Position numbers and translations under genes: made by a program
Notes under the pieces: generated by a model
The model's input: only the letters and a program-made list of their open reading frames with translations
What the model was told of the DNA's origin: nothing
Databases searched by the model: none
Source of the DNA: Isosphaera sp.
GTDB taxonomy: Bacteria; Planctomycetota; Phycisphaerae; Phycisphaerales; UBA1924
Length of the DNA: 53,931 nucleotides
Direction of reading: 5' to 3'
Assembly: GCA_013822085.1 (NCBI GenBank)
Contig: PNJV01000012.1
Coordinates: 1-53,931 of the forward strand
In this document: one piece after another, positions 40,076-48,620 of the stretch
Position numbering within the stretch: the stretch's first letter is position 1
Layout of the letters: each line of letters begins with the position of its first letter

Positions 40076-41794
40076 TCACTCCAGGCCAGCCAGGACCGCC
40101 GCGTTGCCCCGCAGCGACGCCCGCAGCCGCCGCAAGGCCTCCAGCGCCGGCTTTGCCACCCCGGACGCGCTGGCCAGCCCGCCCCAGGCCATCTCCGGGG
40201 CCCCGGCCGCTCCCGGCCCGTTGACCGGCCCCGCCGACGCGTCCGGCTCGTACAGGTCCTGCCAGCAGACCGACTGCACGTACGGCATCGACGCCATCAG
40301 CCCGCCCACGCGCCCGAGCCACTCGGCCTGCACCTGCGGCGTCCACCCGCTGCGCCAGTGCCCCGGCGTGAGCGCCTCAGCCGCGATGGGCACCGGCCCC
40401 TCGCGGCTGGGGGCCCCCAGGGCCGTCACCGCGATCGGGCGATCGAACTCGGCCAGCCGATCGAGCATCGCCGCCAGGTCCATCAGCCCGCGTGCCGAGC
40501 GCCCGCCCTCGGCCTGGCCCATCTGCACGCGGACCCCCAGCGCGTCCGGGTTGACCTGCATCTGCCCCATCAGCTCGACGTACGCCATGGGCGGCACCGC
40601 GCGCCCGCCGCGCGGGCCGGCGGTGTACTCGCCCCACGGCTGGGCCACCTCCACGATCACCCGGCCCTGCGGGTGCAGCTTCCGCGTGAGCAGCACCGCC
40701 TTGCGGGTCAGGTCCATCGCCTGCTCGGGGCTGAGCCTCAGGCCGGAGCCGCACTGGACGGCGCTGCACACCACCCACGTCTGCACCGTCCTGCGGTAGC
40801 GCGTCACCAGCGTCCGCACGTGCTCCAGGCACACGTCCAGGAGCGTCTCGTAGTCGTGCTCCCAGATGTACATGAACTCCGGGATCGAGCGCGGGTGCAG
40901 GTCGATCAGCGGGCCGGCCTGCACCGGCAGCCGCGCGCGCGTCACCGCCCACTCGATCCACCGGTCCGTGGCGGCGAAGGCGTACTTGCCCTCGGTGGGC
41001 TCCATCTCCACCCACCGCATCGGCACCGTGATGAAGTCCAGGCTCCCGGCCGCCAGCTCGCACAGCTCGGCCGAGAAGAGCCCCGTGCTCACCCGCGCGC
41101 CGATCTTGGGCGACTCGGTCAGCGCGACCCCCGGCGCCCCGAGCAGGGCCGCCCGCCCGCGGCGCGCCTCGTGATCGGTCACCGCCAGCGCCGGCGGCGG
41201 GTGGGCCGCGATGCGCGCCAGCTCGCCGCTGGCGCGGCGTCGGTGCTGGCTCTGGGCGTGGAGCAGGGCCAGCCGTTCCCCAGCGGCGACCGCCGCGTCC
41301 AGCGCCCGCCAGGCGGCGCGCTCCGCCCCGAGCGTGTACCCGCCGGCCCCGACGCCCGAGGCCACCAGCGCCGCCGTGAACAGCTCCCCGGCCTGCTCAA
41401 CGCCGCGGATCGCCGGCTCGTCGGCCGACGCGGTGAACAGCGCCCACTCCTCCTGCTTGTTCAGGAGCATCAGCAGCGCGTGCCGCGCAAGTTCGAGCGT
41501 GAGCAGGTACGGCGCCCGGCGCTCGGGCAGCAGGCACGTGCGCAGCGTCGTCACGCCCGAGCCCGCCGGCCCCTCGCCCGCGCCCGGGCCATTGCCCGCG
41601 CCCCCGACAGCGACCTGCAACGCCAGCGCCCCAGCCCCGGGCGCCTGCTTCTCGCACGTGATCATCCCCTCGCTGAGCGTGATGGCCGCCGGCACCGCCA
41701 CGTCACCCTGGGCCACAACGTGCGCGTGCCGCAGCCACACCCGGGGCCCGGTCTGCCCCCGCTCAGGATCTTCGATCACCGCAAACCGCAGCAT
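40076..41794 (-). CDS. GH10-like TIM-barrel protein lacking the catalytic glutamates
   Basis: 572 residues. The region from about 280 to 540 follows family 10 glycoside hydrolases: 'DFITVPMRWVEMEPTEGKYAFAATDRWIEWA' matches the 'MKW...EP..G.Y.F..AD' motif. At the site of the acid/base motif (WDVVNE) it reads 'WVVCSAVQ', and at the nucleophile site (ITELD) it reads 'IAVTALG'. Both catalytic glutamates therefore seem absent and a binding role is more likely than xylanase activity. The N-terminal 270 residues are a separate beta- and Ala-rich domain. No signal peptide is visible. ATG 41794 has AGGAGG 12 nt upstream. Confidence 0.65.
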   Translation of the reverse strand: MLRFAVIEDPERGQTGPRVWLRHAHVVAQGDVAVPAAITLSEGMITCEKQAPGAGALALQVAVGGAGNGPGAGEGPAGSGVTTLRTCLLPERRAPYLLTLELARHALLMLLNKQEEWALFTASADEPAIRGVEQAGELFTAALVASGVGAGGYTLGAERAAWRALDAAVAAGERLALLHAQSQHRRRASGELARIAAHPPPALAVTDHEARRGRAALLGAPGVALTESPKIGARVSTGLFSAELCELAAGSLDFITVPMRWVEMEPTEGKYAFAATDRWIEWAVTRARLPVQAGPLIDLHPRSIPEFMYIWEHDYETLLDVCLEHVRTLVTRYRRTVQTWVVCSAVQCGSGLRLSPEQAMDLTRKAVLLTRKLHPQGRVIVEVAQPWGEYTAGPRGGRAVPPMAYVELMGQMQVNPDALGVRVQMGQAEGGRSARGLMDLAAMLDRLAEFDRPIAVTALGAPSREGPVPIAAEALTPGHWRSGWTPQVQAEWLGRVGGLMASMPYVQSVCWQDLYEPDASAGPVNGPGAAGAPEMAWGGLASASGVAKPALEALRRLRASLRGNAAVLAGLE

Positions 41795-41949
41795 CGTCGG
41801 CTCGATCCTCCTGGCCACGCCCGGCCGCCGCGGCCACTCCGGCCAGGCGCCCCCGACCCCCGCCCGCCGCGAGTCACTGACCATAGGCCCAGCCCCCGGC
41901 GCCCCCGCCCGCCCGGGCCGCGCGATGCCCCCGCTCCCCCCCCGGGCTC

Positions 41950-41955
41950 TACCCT
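41950..41955 (+). promoter_or_regulatory. -10 hexamer of a proposed leaderless promoter (purC)
   Basis: TACCCT ends 5 nt before GTG 41961. It matches the lysS box exactly. Confidence 0.55.
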
Positions 41956-41960
41956 CCGCC

Positions 41961-42986
41961 GTGCACACCGATCCCGCCCCGGACCGCCCCCGCGCCACGC
42001 CCCCAGCCGACCCCCCGGCGCAGCACCGCACCCTGGACCTGCCGCTCATCCGCCGCGGCAAGGTCCGCGACGTCTACCGCCTGCCCGACGACCCCGCCAC
42101 CGGCGAGCCGCGCCTGCTCATGGTCGCCTCCGACCGCGTCTCCGCCTTCGACGTGGTCATGCCCACGCCCATCCCGGGCAAGGGACGCGTCCTGACGTCC
42201 ATGGCCTCCTGGTGGTTCTCGTTCATCAGCCAGCGACGCCTGGCCGAGGTGCACGCGCGGCCGTTGACGCCGGCCGACATCCCCGCCCAGGCCACGCGTG
42301 GCGACCCGGCCCTGGCCCGGTGGCTCGACGGCCGGGTCACCCTGGGCCTGCGCTGCGACGTGATCCCCGTCGAGTGCGTCGTGCGCGGCTACCTCGAGGG
42401 CTCCGGCTGGAAGGAGTACCAGGCCACGGGCTCGGTCTGCGGCGTGCCGCTCCCGCCCGGCCTGCGCCAGTGCGATCGCCTGCCGCACCCGGTCTTCACG
42501 CCGGCCACCAAGGCCGAGCACGGCCACGACCAGAACATCACCTTCGAGCACGCCGCCGACCTGGTCGGCTTCGAGCTGGTCTCCACCCTGCGCGACATCT
42601 CCCTGGCCATCTACAGCGCCGCCGCCGCCCACGCCCTGGACCGCGGCATCATCATCGCCGACACCAAGTTCGAGTTCGGCCTCCCCGCCGGCGACCGCCA
42701 CAAGGCCGCCCGCGTCTGGTCGCACCCCGTCCTCATCGACGAGGCCCTGACCCCCGACTCCTCGCGCTTCTGGCCCGCCGACGCCTACACGCCCGGCCGC
42801 CCGCAGCCCTCCTTCGACAAGCAGTTCCTCCGCGAGCACCTGGAGGGCCTGGCCCAGCGCGGCCTCTGGGACAAGACGCCCCCGGGCCCCGAGCTGCCCG
42901 ACCACATCGTCCGCGGCACCCTGGAGCGCTACCGCCAGGCGCTGCGGCTGATCACCGGCCTGACGCCCCCGCCCGACGCAACCTGA
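41961..42986 (+). CDS. purC: Phosphoribosylaminoimidazole-succinocarboxamide synthase
   Basis: 341 residues. Motifs 'LPLIRRGKVRDVYRL', 'VASDRVSAFDVVMPTPIPGKG', 'VECVVRGYLEGSGWKEYQATG', 'FTPATKAEHGHDQNITFE' and 'IIADTKFEFGL' identify SAICAR synthetase of the longer Ade1-like type (about 300 residues). It joins aspartate to CAIR in purine synthesis. The GTG start fits the leaderless pattern; an in-frame ATG at 41925 would place the TACCCT box inside the gene and has no ribosome site. No other purine genes are adjacent. It converges on the 705-residue unknown gene with 27 bp between stops. Confidence 0.95.
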   Translation: MHTDPAPDRPRATPPADPPAQHRTLDLPLIRRGKVRDVYRLPDDPATGEPRLLMVASDRVSAFDVVMPTPIPGKGRVLTSMASWWFSFISQRRLAEVHARPLTPADIPAQATRGDPALARWLDGRVTLGLRCDVIPVECVVRGYLEGSGWKEYQATGSVCGVPLPPGLRQCDRLPHPVFTPATKAEHGHDQNITFEHAADLVGFELVSTLRDISLAIYSAAAAHALDRGIIIADTKFEFGLPAGDRHKAARVWSHPVLIDEALTPDSSRFWPADAYTPGRPQPSFDKQFLREHLEGLAQRGLWDKTPPGPELPDHIVRGTLERYRQALRLITGLTPPPDAT

Positions 42987-43013
42987 CAGGGCCGCGCGCC
43001 CGACCCGCGCGCG

Positions 43014-45131
43014 TCACTTGAGCTCGATCGGCGCCAGCCGGTCGTCCTCGAAGGTGCGCCGCCACTGCTGGTAGAACTCATCGAAGCCCGCCGGCTTGGG
43101 GAAGCGCGCGTCGAACAGCCGGATCAGCGCCCGCACCTCCTCGGGCACCTGCGACAGGTCCGAGATGTCCCCCACCGGTCGCTGCGAAGCGATCAGCCGG
43201 TACGCCCCGAGGTGGTACGCCAGCGGGGCCCGGCTGTAGAGGATCGCCCCGTCGATCGGCCCCAGCGCCAGCACGATCTCGCCGAGCACCCGGCCCGCGG
43301 CGTGCTCGAACTCCGGCTCGATCGTCCCCACGCGCGACCAGTTCGGGTCCACGCTGGTGCCCTTGATGTTGCTCTCGATGAACTCCCTGTGGACGAACCC
43401 GGCGTACTCGACGTTCCGCTCGTAGAGCTCCTGGTCCTCGCCGAGCAGCCCGTCGATGTAGGCCGTCTCCAGGGCGCCGCCGAACTCGGCCAGGGCCACG
43501 AAGGGGTTGTTCAGGCGTTCCCTGATGTTCTCGAAGTAGAAATCGTCCAGCGGGAGCCTGCGCATGCGCTCCTTGGTCGGGTCGTGCAGGTTGCGCCCGG
43601 GCCAGGTCGCCAGCACCTCCTGCCACCGCCGCGCCTCGTCGAGGCGGTTGGCCCGGTAGAGGTAGAGGATCGCGTCGCTGAGGAAGTTCTCGTACCCCGC
43701 CGCGAAGAGGTTGAAGAGCCGGTGCTCGATGCTCACCCCGCGCTGGGCCTCGACCTGCGAGAACTCCCGCGCCACCATCGCCTGGAGCTGCCCGCCGTAG
43801 GCGTGGATGAAGTCCGCCGACGGGTACGTCTTGTAGAAGCGCGGGTTGTTGATGTCGAAGAAGACGCGGCCCGAGCGGAACAGCTCCTGGAGGCTCTGGA
43901 TCACCACGCGGTCGGTGTTGATGAAGTCGAAGTTCTTGGCGTTCTGCTGGTCGTTGGCGTTGTAGAACGCGCGCGCCTGCTCGACGCCGCGGGCCGCCCA
44001 GTACACCCCGTGCGCCCCGGCGTGCCGCCAGTCCAGCGGGCCGTAGCGCTCGGTGTACTGGATCATCAGGTCCGGCTCCATCCGGTGCGTCTCGGTCACC
44101 TGGCGCCGGCGCAGGAAGTCCAGCGCCCGGTTGCGCGCCCCCCGCCCCTGTGACGGGATCGCCGTGATGAACTCGGCCACGCGCACCTGGGCCGGCGAGA
44201 ACGCGAGCCCGCTGCCCTGCCCGAACGCGTCGGCCACGCGCGTGTTGGTCTGCATCTGCGCCACGGTGCGCAGCACCACCGTTCGGTCGGCCTCGGTGCC
44301 CGTGTCCAGGCCCGTCTGCGCCTCGAGCCTGCCGAGCAGCTCGGCCGCCTCGGGGTCCTGGCGGCGCAGGGCGCCCTCGTCGGCGGGCGACTGCGCGATC
44401 GGCCCGAGCCACTCCTGGGCGTACAGCCGCGAGAGCCGCTCCCACCCGGCGTGCTCCTTGGTCCGCCTGGGCGGGTCGCCCAGCGCGATCGTCCACTCCT
44501 CGGCCAGCTTGGCCTTGTAGTACTGGTTGGCGTCGTCGTTGATGCCCTGCACCTTGTGCAGGAACATCCACCCCAGCTCTCGGTGCAGGAACAGGTCGCG
44601 CGGGTTCCGCGGGATCGCCTCGTTGCGCAGCAGCCGGATCCCCTGGTTGACCCAGTTCCACCGCTCGGGCGCCGTCTGGGCCGCCACGGAGATGTTGTAC
44701 GCCAGGTTCCAGGCGTGGAACGTCCAGACCCTGGGCAGCCGCGGTTGCAGCCGCGTGATCGTCTTGGCCAGGTCCGTCGATTCGTAGAACTTGCCCTCCT
44801 GCTTGAGGTTCTGGGCCCGCAGCCACAGCCAGTTGAGGAACAGCCCGCGGAAGGCCCCCGCCGCCACGCCCAGCGCCTCCTCGGTGGTCCCCGACTCGTC
44901 GGCGCGGACCGTGTACACCAGGCTGTTGCGCCCGCTCGACGACGCCAGCAGCGCCGTCAGCGCCACGCTGGCGATGGCGCACAGCCCCATCACCGCCAGC
45001 GCCACCACGCGCACCGCCCCCGTGCGCGGCCTCCCGCCAGCGCGCCGCGCCCGCGGCGCCCCCGCCCGCGCGGGCTGCGCCCGCCCTCCGGCCGATCCCA
45101 CGCGCCCAGCCCCAGCTTCACGCAGGCCCAT
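43014..45131 (-). CDS. Large membrane-anchored helical protein, last gene of the SPFH/ABC operon
   Basis: 705 residues, family not recognised. A basic 40-residue N-terminus and one membrane helix (about 44-66) are followed by a long, mostly helical extracytoplasmic part with TPR-like character ('FLNWLWLRAQNLKQEGKFYESTDLAKTITRLQPRLPRVWTFHAWNLAYNISV', 'NPRDLFLHRELGWMFLHKVQGINDDANQYYK'). Such repeats usually bind proteins. Tryptophan and tyrosine content is high for this genome. The start has GGAGGG with a 7-nt spacer, 50 bp after the permease stop. Its constant position after the ABC permease suggests a partner of that transporter; this is inference. Confidence 0.7.
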   Translation of the reverse strand: MGLREAGAGRVGSAGGRAQPARAGAPRARRAGGRPRTGAVRVVALAVMGLCAIASVALTALLASSSGRNSLVYTVRADESGTTEEALGVAAGAFRGLFLNWLWLRAQNLKQEGKFYESTDLAKTITRLQPRLPRVWTFHAWNLAYNISVAAQTAPERWNWVNQGIRLLRNEAIPRNPRDLFLHRELGWMFLHKVQGINDDANQYYKAKLAEEWTIALGDPPRRTKEHAGWERLSRLYAQEWLGPIAQSPADEGALRRQDPEAAELLGRLEAQTGLDTGTEADRTVVLRTVAQMQTNTRVADAFGQGSGLAFSPAQVRVAEFITAIPSQGRGARNRALDFLRRRQVTETHRMEPDLMIQYTERYGPLDWRHAGAHGVYWAARGVEQARAFYNANDQQNAKNFDFINTDRVVIQSLQELFRSGRVFFDINNPRFYKTYPSADFIHAYGGQLQAMVAREFSQVEAQRGVSIEHRLFNLFAAGYENFLSDAILYLYRANRLDEARRWQEVLATWPGRNLHDPTKERMRRLPLDDFYFENIRERLNNPFVALAEFGGALETAYIDGLLGEDQELYERNVEYAGFVHREFIESNIKGTSVDPNWSRVGTIEPEFEHAAGRVLGEIVLALGPIDGAILYSRAPLAYHLGAYRLIASQRPVGDISDLSQVPEEVRALIRLFDARFPKPAGFDEFYQQWRRTFEDDRLAPIELK

Positions 45132-45181
45132 GATCAATCCCTCCAACGCGGCCGGCCCTTGTGCCCCGGCCGCTGGTGCGC

Positions 45182-47197
45182 TCACTGCCCCGAGTACAAC
45201 GCCAGCTCGCGCCGACGCATGATCCCCGACGCCAGCGCCCACAGCGCCGTCACCAAGGCCCCGACCACCGCGGCCGCCTCGCCCACCGTCCGCCACGGCA
45301 CCGACAGGCCCTCGACCAGCCGCCCAACGGGCCGCAGCTCCGAGTACGGCGAGAACAGCAGCACGATCGGGATCGCGATCGCCCGTATCGGGTACCTGTA
45401 GTAGTACGTGTCGCCGCCGGTCTCGACCGTCGCGTACGTCTCGAGCGAGTACCGCAGGAACGAGGCCCCCTCGGCGGCCATGAACACCGTCACCGCGACC
45501 ATCATCGCCACCGGGAACGACAGGAACGTCGCCGCCGTGATCCCGATCATCGACAGCAGGCACAGCTTGAGCCACATCGCCGCCATCGCGCGCACGTAGT
45601 TGCCCGAGAACCGCCCCACGGGGTGCGACACCTCCAGACCGCCCGGCGGGAACGACATCGTCTCGGCGTTGGCCACGCCGGAGGCCAGGTCCCCGTTGAC
45701 GACCACCATGCGCAGCACGCCGTCGGGGTCGATCAGCTCCGGCGCCATCGGCATGCTGGCGAACTGCCCCAGCGCCGCCTCGCGCACGATCGCCACCCCG
45801 CCGGCGAAGACGAACGTGACCTTGTAGAACTCGGTGGGGTTGTTGCCGCCCGCGTCGATCTTGAAGCGCAGCGTCATCGGCCGCCCCGACTCCCGCGCGC
45901 CCCCCAGCCCGTCGAACTCGAAGCCCTTGCGGTCGCCCGGCTCGATCGCCAGCTGCCGCGAGAGCAGCTCGGACGTGACCGCGTCGCGGGTGCGCCGCTC
46001 CGTATCCCGCCGGTAGCTGTCCGGCACCACCTGGTCCTTGAGGGCCGCCTCCGTGCGCCGGGCCGTCTCCTCCTCGATCTCCTGCGTGCGGTCCTTGAAG
46101 ACGTTGGCCAGCCGGCTCTGCCGAGCCGTGAGGATCTGGTACTCGATGGCGAGCCTGTCGGGCGTCGGGTTGGGCTGCCCCGGCAGCGGCACGTACGCCA
46201 CCGCCTCGCCATTGGCGGGCCGGTTGCGCAGGTACTGCGTGAAGAAGAACACCCCCGACGACGTCACCGCCAGGAGCGCGCCCGACACGCAGCACACGCC
46301 GATCCACTTGCCCAGCACGTACTCCCATGCCCGCACCGGCTTGGTCATGGTCTGCCACAGCACGCGCCCGCGCTGCTCGAAGTTCACCGTCGCGCACGAG
46401 AGCGTCAGGGCCAGCAGCGCCGTGAGCAGGTACGGCGCCCCGGTCCCGTACTGCAGGAACGACTGCACCTGGTACCGCAGCGGCGAGGTCGGCTCGAGCA
46501 CGTGCGGCACCCCGGCCACCGCCAGGATCATCAGCACCACGAACACCACCGAGATGTTCAGCCGCACCGACTCGGTGACCACGTTGCGCGCGATCGACCA
46601 CACCGGCCCGCTGCCCCCCAGCGCAACGCCCACCGCGCGCACCAGCGCCGCAAACGCCCCCGCCAGCACCGTCACCCCGCCCACCGACACCCCAACCCCG
46701 GACCACCACGCCGAGCCCGACCACACCAGCGGCAGCGCCACGCCGCCGGCCACACCGACCAGGACCAGGTACGTCAACCCGAGCCCCAGCCACACCACAA
46801 GCAACGCCACCGCCGCGCCGATCCCCGCCAGCGCCGCTGCGTCCCCCGACGACCGCCGCAGTGAGCCGAACTCCTCGACCATCCGCCGCTGTGAGTCGAG
46901 CTCGTTCTCAAGCCGCGCGCGCGCCACCCCCGCCCCCACCCCGGCCCCCGCTGCGCCCCCAGCCCCCGCTGCGTCACCACTGCCACCGTCGCCGGCGCCC
47001 CGCGCAGCGCCCGCTGCGCTGCCGGCGGCCTCGACCAGCCCCGCCTCGGTCAGGGCGCGCTCTCGCTGAGCTTTGATGACCGCGTAGTACACCACCGCGC
47101 CCAGGGCCAGCGCCACGATCACGCCGGTGGCGATGAGCTTGAAGGTCACGCTCTGCTGGGCGCGGTCCAGGGCCCACACACGGTCGCGCAGGCTCAT
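45182..47197 (-). CDS. ABC-2-type transporter permease with large periplasmic insertion
   Basis: 671 residues. One N-terminal helix (about 20-40) and an Ala/Gly-rich segment precede a helix pair near 125-185 and a third near 210-240. The ABC-2 permease core follows ('TVNFEQRGRVLWQTMTKPVRAWEYVLGKWIGV'). A large soluble insertion (about 320-530) contains a charged coiled-coil-like stretch, and four C-terminal helices end the protein. Family members of this kind export envelope components; the substrate is unknown. Its ATG overlaps the ATPase stop (ATGA, 47194-47197), so subunits are co-translated. Confidence 0.82.
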   Translation of the reverse strand: MSLRDRVWALDRAQQSVTFKLIATGVIVALALGAVVYYAVIKAQRERALTEAGLVEAAGSAAGAARGAGDGGSGDAAGAGGAAGAGVGAGVARARLENELDSQRRMVEEFGSLRRSSGDAAALAGIGAAVALLVVWLGLGLTYLVLVGVAGGVALPLVWSGSAWWSGVGVSVGGVTVLAGAFAALVRAVGVALGGSGPVWSIARNVVTESVRLNISVVFVVLMILAVAGVPHVLEPTSPLRYQVQSFLQYGTGAPYLLTALLALTLSCATVNFEQRGRVLWQTMTKPVRAWEYVLGKWIGVCCVSGALLAVTSSGVFFFTQYLRNRPANGEAVAYVPLPGQPNPTPDRLAIEYQILTARQSRLANVFKDRTQEIEEETARRTEAALKDQVVPDSYRRDTERRTRDAVTSELLSRQLAIEPGDRKGFEFDGLGGARESGRPMTLRFKIDAGGNNPTEFYKVTFVFAGGVAIVREAALGQFASMPMAPELIDPDGVLRMVVVNGDLASGVANAETMSFPPGGLEVSHPVGRFSGNYVRAMAAMWLKLCLLSMIGITAATFLSFPVAMMVAVTVFMAAEGASFLRYSLETYATVETGGDTYYYRYPIRAIAIPIVLLFSPYSELRPVGRLVEGLSVPWRTVGEAAAVVGALVTALWALASGIMRRRELALYSGQ

Positions 47198-48504
47198 GGC
47201 CGCCGCTCCGAGCCCCCGCCACCCTCACCACCCCCGCCCGCGCCACCAGCGTTCCGGTCATCGTCCTTGCGCTCGCCCCCCAGGAGCGAGCCGAGCAGCC
47301 CTCGATCGACGCCCGCGGCGCTGGCGTCCTCGCCGGCTCCGTTCGTCCCGCCGTTGCCCCCGCCAGATCCCTCCGCACCCCCCGCATCCCGCGCACCCCG
47401 CGCACCCCCCACGCCCGCACCACTCGGTTCGGCCAGGTCTTGGAGCAGCGTCCTGTCGGGCCCCGCGTTCGTCGGCTGCGTCACCGCCGCCGGCGCGCCC
47501 AGAGCCGGCGCCCCGTCGGGCGCATCAGCCGAGAGCGACCGCAGCAGCTCCTGACCCTGCGGCGCCGCGTCGGCCCGGAGGAACCCGGCCGTCTGCCCGC
47601 CCTGGCCCGCCCCGGACGTCGCTGCGCGGGCCGCAGCAGCGGCCTCGACGATGGCCACGAACTTGTCCTCGAGCCTCTGCCGCGGCTTGCTCACCCGCGA
47701 GATGGACGCCCGGCCGCCGGTCGAGGCGCGGATCAGCTGGTCGATCCGCGCGATCGTCCCCTCGTCGAGCGCCTCCGTCTCGATCACGGTGCGGTCGCTG
47801 GCCGTCAGCAGCGACTCGCACGTCCCTTCCTCGCGCACCTTGCCGCCGTAGAGGATCACCATCCGGTCGACCGTGTCCTCGACGTCCGCCAGCAGGTGCG
47901 ACGAGAGGATGATCGTCTTGCGGCGTCGGCCCAGCTCCAGGATCAGGTCCTTGACCTGCCGCGTGCCCAAGGGGTCCAGGCCGGTCGTCGGCTCGTCGAG
48001 GATCAGCAGGTCCGGGTCGTTGATGAGGGCCTGGGCGATGCCCAGGCGCCGCTGCATCCCCTTGGAGTACTCGCGCACGGGGCGGTACTGGGCCCCGCCC
48101 AGGCCGACCATCTCCAGCAGCTCGTCGGTCCGCCGCCGGCGGACGTCGGCCCCGAGGCGGAAGAGCTTGCCGTAGTAGTCGAGCGTCTCGCGCGCGTTGA
48201 GGAACGGGTAGAGGTACGACTCCTCGGGCAGGTAGCCGATGCGCTTCTTGATGCCCACGTCGCTGGGGGGCCTGCCGAAGACGGCCACCCGCCCGCCGGT
48301 CTGGTGCAAAAGCCCGAGCACGATCTTGATCGTGGTGCTCTTGCCCGAGCCGTTGGGGCCCAGGAGCCCGAAGATCTCGCCGGGGCGCACCTCGAAGCTC
48401 ACGCCGTCGACGGCGCGGGCGCGCGTCCGCATCCAGAAGTCCTTGAAGGTCTTCGTGAGCCCCTGCACCGCCACCACCGGTTGGCCAGCCTGCGTCACGG
48501 CCAT
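47194..48504 (-). CDS. ABC transporter ATP-binding protein with long C-terminal tail
   Basis: 436 residues. Walker A GPNGSGKST, Q-loop region 'IGYLPEESYLYPFLNARE', signature 'YSKGMQRRLGIAQAL', Walker B 'LLILDEPTTGLDP' and the switch 'ILSSHLLADVED' are all intact in the first 230 residues. The C-terminal ~200 residues are Ala/Gly-rich and disordered, ending in a Gly-Gly-Ser-rich stretch; this is not typical of ABC-2 ATPases. It powers the permease encoded directly downstream. The gene begins 116 bp after the SPFH-C stop. Confidence 0.93.
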   Translation of the reverse strand: MAVTQAGQPVVAVQGLTKTFKDFWMRTRARAVDGVSFEVRPGEIFGLLGPNGSGKSTTIKIVLGLLHQTGGRVAVFGRPPSDVGIKKRIGYLPEESYLYPFLNARETLDYYGKLFRLGADVRRRRTDELLEMVGLGGAQYRPVREYSKGMQRRLGIAQALINDPDLLILDEPTTGLDPLGTRQVKDLILELGRRRKTIILSSHLLADVEDTVDRMVILYGGKVREEGTCESLLTASDRTVIETEALDEGTIARIDQLIRASTGGRASISRVSKPRQRLEDKFVAIVEAAAAARAATSGAGQGGQTAGFLRADAAPQGQELLRSLSADAPDGAPALGAPAAVTQPTNAGPDRTLLQDLAEPSGAGVGGARGARDAGGAEGSGGGNGGTNGAGEDASAAGVDRGLLGSLLGGERKDDDRNAGGAGGGGEGGGGSERRP

Positions 48505-48545
48505 GCGCCCTGTGCCTCCGCCGCGGGGACCGACCCGCGCCTGTG

Positions 48546-48590
48546 CCCACGACCCGACCACGCCCACACCCACGACCCGACCACACCCAC
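48546..48590. repeat. 23-bp tandem duplication between SPFH-C and ABC ATPase genes
   Basis: CCCACGACCCGACCAC recurs at a 23-bp period (48546 and 48569) with nearly identical flanks, then degenerates into CGCTCACGCTCACGC. It lies in the 116-bp gap inside the operon. Confidence 0.6.
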
Positions 48591-48620
48591 GCTCACGCTC
48601 ACGCCCGCACGGCCGGGGGA

